From the NCBI RefSeq assembly GCF_000743715.1, contig NZ_JQEY01000001.1:369406-433405 (forward strand): a stretch of DNA of 64,000 bases, written 5' to 3'. Source of the stretch: Palleronia rufa (GTDB lineage Bacteria; Pseudomonadota; Alphaproteobacteria; Rhodobacterales; Rhodobacteraceae). The notes below the pieces were generated by a model that ran no database searches, was not told where the DNA came from, and saw nothing but the letters and a program-made list of their open reading frames with translations. Positions within the stretch are counted from its first letter, which is position 1. Each line of letters starts with the position of its first letter. Positions 37,014 through 45,778 of this stretch are shown here, one piece after another. The translations under genes and the position numbers were made by a program.

Positions 37014-37967
37014 TTATCGGATGGCGATGGGATTGATGATCATCTGCACCGCGCCCCGCAGCCGGGCCTGCCCCAGCACGAACAGGAACTCCGTCGCGCC
37101 GTCGGCGGCCAGTTCCCGCGTGTCCATGTTTTCGAGGATGTAGATCCCGTTCTCCGGCTGCAGGATCTGATGGACCCTGAAGGCGACGCCTTCTTCCTCT
37201 GCCGGAACGACCTCCATGCCCCAGGTGTCGGCACCCACGGCCATCACGCCCAGCTCGGCCAGATACTCTCCGCCGGACACGCCGACCCCCGGCTCGACCG
37301 CGCCGTAGCGCGCCGGATCGGCGGATTCGCCGTCCAGCAGGTTCAGCCAGCCGGAGTGGAACAGGACCACGTCGCCCTCGCGGATCTCGACGCCCTGGGC
37401 CTGCGCGGCGGCCTCTATATCCTCACGGGTATAGGCGGTGCCTTCCTCGACCGGGTCCTGACCGTAATAATCGGCCATGTTCAGCAGAACGCCCCGCCCC
37501 ACGAGTCCCGGCAACTGCTCCAGTCCCAGCTCCTGCAACCCGTCGGCCTTGGCGAAATCGTCCAGCGCGCGGTCGCCATAGTAGACGTGATCGATGCCAG
37601 CATGACCCAGGCCGTCGATCTGCGGACCGATTCCCAGCCAGCCCATGAAGATGTCGTCGTTATAGGTGAACTTGTTGCTGCCCAGACCGGAATTGGTGGT
37701 CTGGTTGGGCTGCAGCACCGTGACGCTGAGCGAGCGCGGCGGAAAGGCCGGCGTGTCGCTGTCCACGATCAGACCAAGGCTGTAGACCTTTCCCGTCGTC
37801 ACCAGCCTGGCGGCGTCGAGCACTGACTGGTCCGTCATGCGGTTGGCGGCTCCCAGCTGGTCGTCCGCGCCCCAGTCGGAGACGGTCACCCCCTGCGCCG
37901 CCAGCGGCGTCGCAAGGGCGACGGATATGGCGGCGAGCGTGGCGCGCAAGGTGCGATGGGTCTTCAT
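37014..37967 (-). CDS. Exported cyclase-family protein (kynurenine formamidase-like)
   Basis: A 317-residue member of the cyclase / KynB-like metal hydrolase family. A signal peptide (LRATLAAISVALATPLAAQG) directs it to the periplasm, unusual for a formamidase. The metal-binding segment reads GPQIDGLGHAGIDHVYYGD, with the H-x-x-x-D-H arrangement of the family, and later GDVVLFHSGW. Family members hydrolyse amides, lactones or cyclic imides. It is 161 bp downstream of the GST/CoA-transferase pair on the same strand, probably part of the same catabolic unit. Confidence 0.88.
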   Translation of the reverse strand: MKTHRTLRATLAAISVALATPLAAQGVTVSDWGADDQLGAANRMTDQSVLDAARLVTTGKVYSLGLIVDSDTPAFPPRSLSVTVLQPNQTTNSGLGSNKFTYNDDIFMGWLGIGPQIDGLGHAGIDHVYYGDRALDDFAKADGLQELGLEQLPGLVGRGVLLNMADYYGQDPVEEGTAYTREDIEAAAQAQGVEIREGDVVLFHSGWLNLLDGESADPARYGAVEPGVGVSGGEYLAELGVMAVGADTWGMEVVPAEEEGVAFRVHQILQPENGIYILENMDTRELAADGATEFLFVLGQARLRGAVQMIINPIAIR

Positions 37968-38128
37968 GGTGGCTCCTCCCTCTGAGATCCCCTTTGACCC
38001 AAGGTAAGCCGCAGAGCCGATCGCCGCCAGTGGCTGCGTGGACCGGTGGCCATAGGCCCGCGGACGATACGACCAAGGTCGGTCTGTCGGGTCGCGCGCC
38101 GCGGCCCCGGCCCGTGCGGCGAGCGGCG

Positions 38129-38845
38129 TTATCCACCGCGCGTCAGCGACCGCGAGTCCTGCGAGAAGAGCACCGGGTTGTTGTCCACCCGGTGCCGTCC
38201 GCCGTTCTGGGCGTCCTTGTGCAGGTCGATCGCGCGGCGCACGGCGGGGCGCTCCTTTATCCGGGCGCGCCAGTCCGCCACGCGGGGGAACCCGTCGAGA
38301 GAGGCCCCCAGCGGCTTGGCGATGAAGGCCCAGGGAAAGGCGATCATGTCGGCGATGGAATAGTCCCCCACGATATAGTCCCGGTCCGCCAGACGCCGCT
38401 CCAGCACGCCTAGGCTGCGATCGTATTCGCCCAGGTAGCGCCGGAACCCATAGTCCCGGTCGCCCTTTGGGGCGTAGTTGCGGAAATGGCTGAGCTGGCC
38501 GCCCATGGGACCCTGGTTGGAGACCTGCCAGAACAGCCACTCATCCAGTTCCTTGCGCAGCCGCTTGTCGTCCGGCGCGCCGAACCGTCCGGTTTTCTCG
38601 GCCAGATACCACAGGATCGCCCCGGATTCGAACACCGGCACGGGCGTGCCGCCCCAGCCGGGGCCCGGGTCGCGATCGACGATGGCTGGCATCTTCGCAT
38701 TCGGGCTGATCTCCATGAAGGCGGGGTCGAACTGGTCGCCTTCGGCAAGGCTCATCAGCTTCAGATCGTAGTCGAGGCCCATCTCCTCCAGAGCGATGGC
38801 GACCTTCCAGCCGTTGGGCGTCGGCGCGTAGTAGAAGTCGATCAT
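38129..38845 (-). CDS. Glutathione S-transferase, YfcG/YghU-like
   Basis: A 238-residue GST with the N-terminal thioredoxin-like domain beginning MIDFYYAPTPNGWKVAIALEE, the TPNGWKV start typical of nu-class (disulphide-reductase-active) GSTs, and the cis-Pro segment NAKMPAIVDRD followed by VFESGAILWYLAEKTG that binds the gamma-glutamyl moiety. The C-terminal helical domain has DYSIADMIAFPW. It overlaps the CoA-transferase gene by 4 nt (ATGA), implying translational coupling. Substrate unknown. Confidence 0.9.
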   Translation of the reverse strand: MIDFYYAPTPNGWKVAIALEEMGLDYDLKLMSLAEGDQFDPAFMEISPNAKMPAIVDRDPGPGWGGTPVPVFESGAILWYLAEKTGRFGAPDDKRLRKELDEWLFWQVSNQGPMGGQLSHFRNYAPKGDRDYGFRRYLGEYDRSLGVLERRLADRDYIVGDYSIADMIAFPWAFIAKPLGASLDGFPRVADWRARIKERPAVRRAIDLHKDAQNGGRHRVDNNPVLFSQDSRSLTRGG

Positions 38846-40065
38846 GGTTCTCCCTCCTGGGGTCCGGTGGCCACGCCCGCGGCGATCATGGCGTCGATCT
38901 CCTGGTCGTCATAGCCCGCGCCGGCCAGGACCGCGCGGGTGTCCTGGCCCAGACGCGGCGCGGGGCGCGACGGCTCTGCCGCAACGGCCGAGAACCGCGC
39001 CGCGGGGCGGGCCTGCCGGATACGCCCCGCCTGGGGATGATCGCTCTCGACCACGATGCCGGCCGCCGCGACCTGGGGGTGGGCGATCATCTCGGACCGG
39101 GTGAGGGCCGGCGCGCAGGGCACGTCCTCTGCCGTCAGCCGCCTCATCCAGTTGGCGGTGGTGTCGGCCGTCAGCGCCTCTTGCGTAAGGTCCAGCCGCG
39201 CGGTCTTGTTGGTCTCCCGCAGGGCGACGCTGGCGAAGCGGGGGTCCTTCAGCCAGTCGGGCCGCCCGACCGCGCGCGACAGCCCCGCCCACGTGCTGTC
39301 GGTATGGGCGGAAACCGCCATCCACCCATCGGCGGTCCGGTAGATCAGCTCTACATAATCCTGCGCGGGGGCGTCGTGCGGGGCTGCGTCCGGCGCGTCC
39401 TCATCGCCGACGAAGGTCAGCCCCGCCATGTCGGAGCTCCACAGGAACGCCACCACGGTGCCCAGCATCGACAGGGTCACATGCGCGCCCTCCCCGGTCC
39501 GCTCCCGCGCGAAGAGCGCGGCAGAGATCGCCTGGGCACCCTGGATGGCGGTGACCTTGTCGGGCAGGATGGTGCGCACCAGCCGGGGCCGCCGTCCCTG
39601 CCCGCCGCCCTGCACCGCCGCAAGTCCGGACAGCGCCTGGACCAGCGGATCATAGACCGGCCGCGCCGCCCAGTCGCCCTGAACCCCGAAACCGGAGATG
39701 GAGACGTAGATCACGTCTCGGCGCAGCGCCCGGACGGCGGCCTCCGCCAGCCCCAGCCGGTCGACCACCCCGGGGCGGAAGTTCTGCACCACGACATCGG
39801 CCCCGGCGCAGAGCCGGAGGGCGGCGCCCCGTCCCTCTTCGGTCTTGAGGTCCAGGGTGACCGACCGCTTGCCGCGGTTGTTGTTCAGGAACGACGCCGA
39901 CATGCCGCCGCGGCGGTCGGCCACGCGCCGGCTGTGGTCGCCGCCGCGGGGATGCTCGACCTTGATGACCTCGGCGCCCTGGTCGGCCAGGATCATGGTC
40001 GCCAGCGGACCAGAGATCATGGTGGTGAAATCGACGATCCGCACGCCGTCCAGCGGTCCCGTCAT
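38842..40065 (-). CDS. CaiB/BaiF family (class III) CoA-transferase
   Basis: A 407-residue family III CoA-transferase, which moves CoA between carboxylic acids. Family features: GPLDGVRIVDFTTMISGP at the start, GAEVIKVEHP, LDLKTEEGR, and the likely catalytic Asp139 in RPVYDPLVQALSGLAAVQGG. AGGAG lies before the ATG. It is first in a CoA-transferase/GST/cyclase unit and divergent from the LysR gene across 115 bp. Its acid substrate is unknown; the association with a GST and a cyclase suggests degradation of a cyclic or aromatic compound. Confidence 0.92.
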   Translation of the reverse strand: MTGPLDGVRIVDFTTMISGPLATMILADQGAEVIKVEHPRGGDHSRRVADRRGGMSASFLNNNRGKRSVTLDLKTEEGRGAALRLCAGADVVVQNFRPGVVDRLGLAEAAVRALRRDVIYVSISGFGVQGDWAARPVYDPLVQALSGLAAVQGGGQGRRPRLVRTILPDKVTAIQGAQAISAALFARERTGEGAHVTLSMLGTVVAFLWSSDMAGLTFVGDEDAPDAAPHDAPAQDYVELIYRTADGWMAVSAHTDSTWAGLSRAVGRPDWLKDPRFASVALRETNKTARLDLTQEALTADTTANWMRRLTAEDVPCAPALTRSEMIAHPQVAAAGIVVESDHPQAGRIRQARPAARFSAVAAEPSRPAPRLGQDTRAVLAGAGYDDQEIDAMIAAGVATGPQEGEP

Positions 40066-40180
40066 GGTCGCTTGCTCCTGTTGTCCCGCTTTCGAACCTA
40101 AGCTCCGGCGGGGAAAAATCGATGGCGCGCTGCCCTTGCCTGCGCGCCCGAATCCGGCTCAGGTCCGGGGCGGAGGCCCC

Positions 40181-41113
40181 ATGGACATTCGCCAACTCAC
40201 CTATTTCGTCGCGATTTCCGAAGAGGGATCGCTGTCCGCGGCCTCCCAGCGCCTTCGGGTGGCACAGCCGTCGCTGTCCCAGCAGGTGCGGAAGATGGAG
40301 CAGGAGCTGGGCGTCACGCTGCTGGAGCGATCGTCCCGCGGGGTGGCGCTGACGGAACCCGGTACGATGCTTCTGGACCACGCCCGCCGGATCCTGGAGG
40401 CGGTCGCCGCGGCCAGGGAGTCGGTGCGCCAGGCCGGCGGAAAACCAGTGGGACCGGTCAGCTTCGGACTGCCCTCCTCCGTGTCGATGGTCCTGTCCGT
40501 TCCCCTGGCCGAGACCGTGCGCCATGAGCTGCCCGACGTGCGGCTGCGCGCGATAGAGGCGATGAGCGGCTTCATCCAGGACTGGCTCACAGACCAGTCG
40601 ATCGACATGGGGATGCTCTACGACGTGTCCGCGGTACGCCATCTCAGCCATCGCCCGCTGGTGACGGAGACGCTCAGCTTCTTCTCGGCCCCCGACGCCT
40701 GGCCCTTCGACACGACGCCGGGCGATCCGGTGCCGATGCGGGCGCTGGAAACCGTGGATCTGATCCTGCCATCCAAAAGTCACGGTTTGCGCGCTCTCAT
40801 CGACCGCTTCGCCAGGACGCAGGGCCTGCGTCTGAACGTGGTGGTCGAGATGGACGCGCTGGCGCAGATCAAGACGCTGGTGGCCAGGGGCAGCGGACAT
40901 ACCATCCTGGCCCCCGCCGCCGCAATCGACCGGGTCGAGAGGGGCGAGTTGGTGATGGCCCCGGTCGTGGAGCCGGCGATCAGCCGGACCATCTACCTGG
41001 TGCGACACCCCGCGCGGCCCCAGACCCTGGCCGCAAGATCGGTCGAGAAACTGACCGTCCATGTGATCCGCGATCTGGTGCGCCGCGGCATCTGGAGCGC
41101 CGAGGAGATCTGA
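40181..41113 (+). CDS. LysR-family transcriptional regulator
   Basis: A 310-residue regulator. The winged HTH is at 1-60 (MDIRQLTYFVAISEEGSLSAASQRLRVAQPSLSQQVRKMEQELG) and the C-terminal periplasmic-binding-protein-like effector domain follows from about 90. GGAGG precedes ATG 40181. By position it should control the divergent CoA-transferase/GST/cyclase genes and perhaps the downstream second CoA-transferase. The effector ligand is unknown. Confidence 0.93.
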   Translation: MDIRQLTYFVAISEEGSLSAASQRLRVAQPSLSQQVRKMEQELGVTLLERSSRGVALTEPGTMLLDHARRILEAVAAARESVRQAGGKPVGPVSFGLPSSVSMVLSVPLAETVRHELPDVRLRAIEAMSGFIQDWLTDQSIDMGMLYDVSAVRHLSHRPLVTETLSFFSAPDAWPFDTTPGDPVPMRALETVDLILPSKSHGLRALIDRFARTQGLRLNVVVEMDALAQIKTLVARGSGHTILAPAAAIDRVERGELVMAPVVEPAISRTIYLVRHPARPQTLAARSVEKLTVHVIRDLVRRGIWSAEEI

Positions 41114-41255
41114 CTCGCCGCTGGCGGGCCGGCGTTTTGCCGGCGCGCACTCAGCGGGACCGGTCCGCGCCGGTTCGCCATCCGGAACGACATGGCCGGC
41201 GACGTCCCGTATGCTAGGTTCTGCCAAGCCCCTCCCGTGTTCGGAGCCGCCCGCC

Positions 41256-41921
41256 ATGTCCCAACCGCGCTCTGCCCTCTCCGTCCTGCTGGATTTGCTC
41301 GGAGACGAGTTGCGGGATGTCATCGACATCGGCTGCGGCGCCGGCGCGCTTGAGGCTCCGCTGACACACGCCGGGAAGCGGTGGCAGGGTATCGACCCGC
41401 AGCCGGCCCCGGCGGCCGGCCCCTCCCGCCGCCAGGGCAGGGCCGAGTCTCTGCCCTGGCCGGACGACAGCTTCGACGCGGCGATCTTCGTCAATTCGCT
41501 GCACCATGTTCCGCCCGCCGCCATGGCCGATGCGCTGCGTGAGGCCGCCCGCGTGACCCGCCCCCACGGCTGCGTTATCGTTGTCGAACCCAAGGCGCAT
41601 GGCGATCTGTCCCAAGTGATCGCGGTCGTGGATGACGAGACCGCAATCCGTACCGCCGCCCGCGATGCCGTGCGGACCAGCGACGCGCTGACCCTGATCG
41701 ACACGTTCGGCTACGACCGCATCGAACGCTTCGCGGCCTTCGACGCCTTTCTCGCATCTCTCACCGCCGCGGACCCGGCCCGCGCCGAGCGCGCCCGCCG
41801 TCGCGGTGCCGATCTGCGCGCCCGGTTCGACCGCCTTGGGCACGAAGGTCCCGGCGGTATCGGGCTGGATCAGCCCATGGAAGTTCACGTCCTGGCGCCG
41901 GCTTCCGGCCCCACCCCATAG
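41256..41921 (+). CDS. Class I SAM-dependent methyltransferase
   Basis: A 221-residue Methyltransf_11-type enzyme. The SAM-binding motif I is VIDIGCGAGALEAPL (about 23-37), with PWPDDSFDAAIFVNSLHHVP as motif II/III region and LREAARVTRPHGCVIVVEP following. No acceptor-specific domain is present, so it could methylate a small molecule or quinone-like substrate. The ATG at 41256 begins MSQPRSALSVLLDLLG. It lies between the LysR gene and the second CoA-transferase, same strand. Confidence 0.85.
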   Translation: MSQPRSALSVLLDLLGDELRDVIDIGCGAGALEAPLTHAGKRWQGIDPQPAPAAGPSRRQGRAESLPWPDDSFDAAIFVNSLHHVPPAAMADALREAARVTRPHGCVIVVEPKAHGDLSQVIAVVDDETAIRTAARDAVRTSDALTLIDTFGYDRIERFAAFDAFLASLTAADPARAERARRRGADLRARFDRLGHEGPGGIGLDQPMEVHVLAPASGPTP

Positions 41922-42007
41922 GCCGAACCTATCCCGTACCCATAGACATCCTATTTGCACCTTCCGCGCGGGCACGGGATGCTGGCGGCGCCAACATGGA
42001 GGATGCG

Positions 42008-43126
42008 ATGTCGGATCTCAGCGGGCTGACGGTCGTCTCGGTCGAACATGCGGTCGCGGCCCCCTATGCGTCCGTGAAGCTGGCCGATGCCGGCGCGCGG
42101 GTCATCAAGGTGGAGCGGCCGGAGGGCGATTTCGCCCGCGGCTACGACAGTCTGGCGAAGGGCAACAGCGCCTATTTCGTCTGGCTGAACCGGGGAAAGG
42201 AGTCGATCGCGCTGGATCTCAAGAACGACGGCGACGCGGCGCTTCTGTCCCGGATGATCGAGGGCGCGGACGTCCTGATACAGAATCTCGGCCCCGGTGT
42301 GCTGGACCGTTTGGGTTTTCCCGCCGAGGAGCTGCGCCGCACCCATCCGCGACTCATCATCTGCACGATTTCCGGCTACGGCTCGGAGGGGCCGCGCGCC
42401 CAGCAGAAGGCCTACGACCTGCTGATCCAGGCCGAATCGGGTCTCTGCGCCATCAACGGAACGCCGGAAGGGCACGCCCGGGTCGGCGTGTCGGTCTGCG
42501 ACATCGCCGCGGGAATGACCGCCTATCAGGCGATCCTGGAGGCGCTGATCGGGCGCGGCATAACCGGAGAGGGTCGGATCATCGAAGTGTCGCTCTATCA
42601 TGCCATGGCCGACTGGATGAACGTGCCGTATCTGCAGCACCGCTACGGGGGCAAGACGCCCGGCCGGCAAGGGCTTCGGCATCCCACCATCGCCCCCTAC
42701 GGCGCCTTCGACTGCGCCGACGGCAAGGTGCTCCTCCTGTCCATTCAGAACGACCGCGAATTCGCCGGGCTTTGCGCGCTCTTCGGTGAGCCGGAGGCGG
42801 CGGAGCGGCCCGAGTTTCGGACGAACAACGCGCGCGTGGAAAACCGCGCGGCGACCGATGCCTTCGTCGGTGCGCACCTTGCCAGACGCGGGCGAGAAGA
42901 GAATATCGACCTGCTGCAATCGGCGCGTATCGCCATCGGACGGCTGTCGGACCTGCAGGACGTGGTCGAGCATCCGCAGAACCGGTTCATCGAGGTGCCG
43001 ACAGCCAACGGCCCGGTCGAGTTGCTGGCCCCCGGCGCCATCGTCCGGGACCGCGATGCGACGGCGTGCGGCGGCGTCCCGGAGCTGGACCAGCACGGCG
43101 CGGCCTTGCGCGCCGAGTTCGCGTAG
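42008..43126 (+). CDS. CaiB/BaiF family (class III) CoA-transferase, second copy
   Basis: A 372-residue paralogue only distantly like the one at 38842-40065. It has LSGLTVVSVEHAVAAPYASVKLADAGARVIKVERPEGDF, LDLKNDGD, ISGYGSEGP, and likely catalytic Asp137 in KAYDLLIQAESGLCAING, a motif common in succinyl-CoA:acid transferases of the citramalate/mesaconate type. ATG 42008 is chosen because GGAGG lies 5 nt upstream; an in-frame ATG at 41996 is within that site. It is downstream of the methyltransferase and before a decayed IS region. Confidence 0.92.
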   Translation: MSDLSGLTVVSVEHAVAAPYASVKLADAGARVIKVERPEGDFARGYDSLAKGNSAYFVWLNRGKESIALDLKNDGDAALLSRMIEGADVLIQNLGPGVLDRLGFPAEELRRTHPRLIICTISGYGSEGPRAQQKAYDLLIQAESGLCAINGTPEGHARVGVSVCDIAAGMTAYQAILEALIGRGITGEGRIIEVSLYHAMADWMNVPYLQHRYGGKTPGRQGLRHPTIAPYGAFDCADGKVLLLSIQNDREFAGLCALFGEPEAAERPEFRTNNARVENRAATDAFVGAHLARRGREENIDLLQSARIAIGRLSDLQDVVEHPQNRFIEVPTANGPVELLAPGAIVRDRDATACGGVPELDQHGAALRAEFA

Positions 43127-43929
43127 GGCGTGTTGACGTTCATCGCGGCCTGACGCGTGTCTCGGCGGTGGAGATGAACGTGCTGGAACTGTCTCCTGTG
43201 GTGGAGCAGCGCGTGGCGATGGCCCTGTATTCCTTCACCTTTCCAAAGGAGTTTTCAATCGGATGCCACCGTTTTCAGGGGTCTCGGTCGAATTCGTCCG
43301 GGAGATCCCCGCGCCGGTCAGCGCATGGCGCAGTCGATTGGCGTCGCAGGCGCGATCCGCGAGGAAACGGCGACGGGACAGCCCGTCGGATCGGGGCTGC
43401 CGCGCCGGCGATCGAGTGGAGGCCGATCATATCGCCGAGCGCGCCGGTCAGAGCCGTGATGGTCATGCCGCCGCGAGAACCTCCGATGGCCCGGCTCTGA
43501 GTCCTCCTTTGGCACGCTGAGCGTGGCGGTGGACCTTGACGATACCGCCGTCGATCATGGCATGTTCGACGTCGGCATCCTGGGCCAACATCCTGAACAT
43601 ACAATGGAATGCGCCAGATTTCACCCCCGTGGAACCGTTTGAGGACCGCGTTCCGTTTTCCGGACTCCTCCGGCGGATCGCGCCATGGGCCGCCGATCCG
43701 GGCACTCCAGAGCACGGCCTGCGCGAAAACCGGGGAACAGGGCCGATGCAGCCGGGGTCGCAATCCCGGCCAGGACAGTGCGGTCGGCATCGCGTGTCGG
43801 TCAACGTCGCGCGGATGAAGGCTGCTGCCCATCCGGCAACCTCGAATGGCTCAGCACCCGAGGTGGAGATCCTCACACGTCAACAGGGCCGGTCGGCGGA
43901 CGGCAATCGAAAGAGGGGGGAGCCCTGGG
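43127..43929. other. Degenerate IS region between the CoA-transferase and the intact IS5 element
   Basis: About 800 bp without an intact gene. The only coding traces are the IS5-like fragments on the minus strand at about 43275-43790. Plus-strand frames here show no family resemblance. Confidence 0.6.
43275..43790 (-). pseudogene. Decayed IS5-family transposase
   Basis: Pieces in alternating minus-strand frames follow the order of IS5/IS427-type transposases: GGPWRDPPEESGKRNAVLKRF, then VKSGAFHCMFRMLAQDADV and EHAMIDGGIVKVHRHAQRAKGG in another frame, then RTQSRAIGGSRGGMTITALTGALGD back in the first. The first catalytic Asp region (MIDGGIVKVHRH) is recognisable. At least two frameshifts; the C-terminal half is absent. 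Not functional. Confidence 0.7.
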
Positions 43930-44982
43930 GTTTTTGTTGCAGAAAGGCCGTCTGAGGCGTGAGTGTCCCTTTCCCGTTCGGGTTCAGGCCACGCGGACGA
44001 CCTCGGCGGTGCCGAGCGCGTTGAAGCGATTGATAAGGGCGACACGGATGTGGATTTCGGCGGTCTGGCGGTCTGGGTCTCTCGCGGCGATGCGCTCGCC
44101 GAAGGCCTTCAGGCATCGCATCTTGGCCTCCACGCGGCTTCGGGCGTGGTATCCGGTCCACCGCTTCCAAAACGCCCGACCGTAGTGACGCGTGGCGCGC
44201 AGGGTTTCGTTGCGTGCCTTGGCAGCCGGACAGTCCTCCTTCCAAGCCCGACCGTTCCTTCGGATGGGTATGATTGCCGTGCCACCGCGTGCGATGACGG
44301 CGCCGTGGCAGCGGCGGGTGTCGTAGGCGCCGTCCGCGGTCACGGTGCCGATGTCTTCGTCTTCGGGGATCTGGCCCAACAGGTCCGGCAGGACGGGGCT
44401 GTCGCCTTCCCGGCTGTGGGTGAACTCGACGGCCAGGATATCCGAGGTGGCGGTGTCCATCGCCAGATGCACCTTGCGCCATTGGCGGCGACCCTGAATG
44501 CCATGCTTCCGGGCCTGCCACTCGCCATCGCCGAGGAACTTGATGCCGGTGCTATCAACCAGCAGGTTCAGTGGCCCGCCAGCACGGCGATAGGGGATCT
44601 GAACCTTCAAGGTCTTCTGCCTACGGCACAGGGTCGAGTAGTCCGGAACGGGCCAGTCCAGCCCCGCGAGTCGCAGCAGACTGGCGACCATCCCGGCAGT
44701 CTGTCTGAGCGGCAACTTGAACAGAACCTTGATCGATAGGCAGAACTGTATCGCGGCATTCGAAAAGACCGGGGGGCGCCCCGGGCGTCCCTCATGCGGC
44801 GCGTGCCAGGTCATCTCCTTGTCCAGCCAGATCAGCAGCGACCCGCGCTTCCTGAGCGCATCGTTGTAGGTGGACCAGTTCGTCGTGCGGTAGCGGGCGG
44901 GCTTGGGCTTGCTCATGCTGCTCGTCTAAGCGCATGAATTCCCGATGTGAATCCTTTACGGCTAGAGTTCTGCAACAACGCC
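43930..44982 (-). mobile_element. IS5-family insertion sequence, apparently complete
   Basis: About 1.05 kb. An 11-bp terminal inverted repeat TTGTTGCAGAA is found at 43934-43944 and, reverse-complemented, at 44968-44978. One intact transposase gene lies between. The element interrupts another IS5-type sequence, whose 3' half continues to its right. Exact ends and target duplication could not be fixed. Confidence 0.75.
43984..44916 (-). CDS. IS5-family transposase, intact
   Basis: A 310-residue DDE transposase. Features: YRTTNWSTYNDALRKRGSL at the N terminus (DUF4372/DDE_Tnp_1-type), NLLVDSTGIKFLGDGEWQ with the first catalytic Asp, GTVTADGAYDTRRCHGAV with the second, and the YREK-like region ARSRVEAKMRCLKAFGERI containing the Glu. 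No frameshift. It is homologous to the truncated copy starting at 44979 (both share VTADGAYDTR and RSRVE-KM), but they are not near-identical. Confidence 0.93.
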   Translation of the reverse strand: MSKPKPARYRTTNWSTYNDALRKRGSLLIWLDKEMTWHAPHEGRPGRPPVFSNAAIQFCLSIKVLFKLPLRQTAGMVASLLRLAGLDWPVPDYSTLCRRQKTLKVQIPYRRAGGPLNLLVDSTGIKFLGDGEWQARKHGIQGRRQWRKVHLAMDTATSDILAVEFTHSREGDSPVLPDLLGQIPEDEDIGTVTADGAYDTRRCHGAVIARGGTAIIPIRRNGRAWKEDCPAAKARNETLRATRHYGRAFWKRWTGYHARSRVEAKMRCLKAFGERIAARDPDRQTAEIHIRVALINRFNALGTAEVVRVA

Positions 44983-45362
44983 CGGACGAGGCGATCGGCA
45001 GCGTCACTGCAGACGGTGCCTATGATACCCGCAAATGCCACGACGCCATCGCTGACCGCGGGGCGAATGCCGTCATCCCACCCCGCAAGAACGCCAAGCC
45101 GTGGAAGACCGTCACTGCGGGTGCCGTGGCCAGAAACGAGGCCCTGCGAGCTTCGAAATATCTCGGTCGCGCGATCTGGCGAAACTGGAGCGGATACCAC
45201 CGCCGAAGCCGCGTCGAAACCAAGATGCACTGCGTTAAATTGCTGGGGCAGCGCCTCATGGCGCGGGACTTCGACCGACAAGTCGCGGAAGTCCAGGTCC
45301 GCATCGCCGTCATGAACGGCTACACCGCCCTTGGCATCCCTGTCACAGAGGCCGTGGGATGA
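44979..45362 (+). pseudogene. IS5-family transposase, 3' half only
   Basis: Encodes about 127 C-terminal residues beginning RPDEAIGSVTADGAYDTRKC, including the second catalytic Asp and the RRSRVETKMHCVKLLGQRL region with the Glu, and stopping at 45362. The N-terminal half is missing where the opposite-strand IS5 element begins. An IS903-like right end lies at 45400-45416. Cannot transpose by itself. Confidence 0.85.
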
Positions 45363-45778
45363 ATCCGTCCGGGGAAAGGGGAATCTCGGGTATTAAAAGC
45401 TTTGTGCAACAGAGCCTCACGGATCTGGTCGCCCGTGCCAAGCGGGAGATCATCGCGCTCAGTCCCGAAAACGCACGCCCCGAGGTTCAGGCGACTACGG
45501 CGATCACGGTCGCTATCCGCAAGCTCCAGCGCCAGGGCCGCGTGCCCGGGGCAATCCCGGCACCCAGAGGGATGCTGGAATTTTGGGTGGTCCCCCAGAG
45601 TCCCGGTCGCCAGGACACCCTTGCGACCGACAAACGCCTGATCCTGTTTTGCGCAACCGCCAAGCGATCGTACTTCGCGGCAACATCGCTGCTGGACATG
45701 GGCCTGATGCACATGGCGGAGATGGACGGAGGCTTCGCCGGCTGGGCGCGGCGGGAATGGCCGACCGCGCGGGACTAG
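45359..45778 (+). CDS. Rhodanese-like domain protein with an IS-derived N terminus
   Basis: A 139-residue frame. Residues from SLTDLVARAKREIIALSPENARPEV on match the single-domain rhodanese group; it has VPGAIPAPRGMLEFWVVPQSP, the active-site loop LILFCATAKRSYFAA with the sulphur-carrying Cys, and MGLMHMAEMDGGFAGWARREWP. The first 19 or so residues (MNPSGERGISGIKSFVQQ) are encoded by the 3' end of the truncated IS5 element, whose stop codon overlaps this ATG by 4 nt. The native start was evidently lost; expression may be by coupling to IS transcripts. Could be functional or a recent pseudogene. It shares a CTAG stop with hspQ. Confidence 0.75.
   Translation: MNPSGERGISGIKSFVQQSLTDLVARAKREIIALSPENARPEVQATTAITVAIRKLQRQGRVPGAIPAPRGMLEFWVVPQSPGRQDTLATDKRLILFCATAKRSYFAATSLLDMGLMHMAEMDGGFAGWARREWPTARD
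45400..45416 (-). repeat. Right terminal repeat of the truncated IS5/IS903-like element
   Basis: The sequence reads, on the minus strand inward, GGCTCTGTTGCACAAAG, the characteristic terminal repeat of IS903/IS5-type elements. The rhodanese coding sequence begins at the very next bases. Confidence 0.75.
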
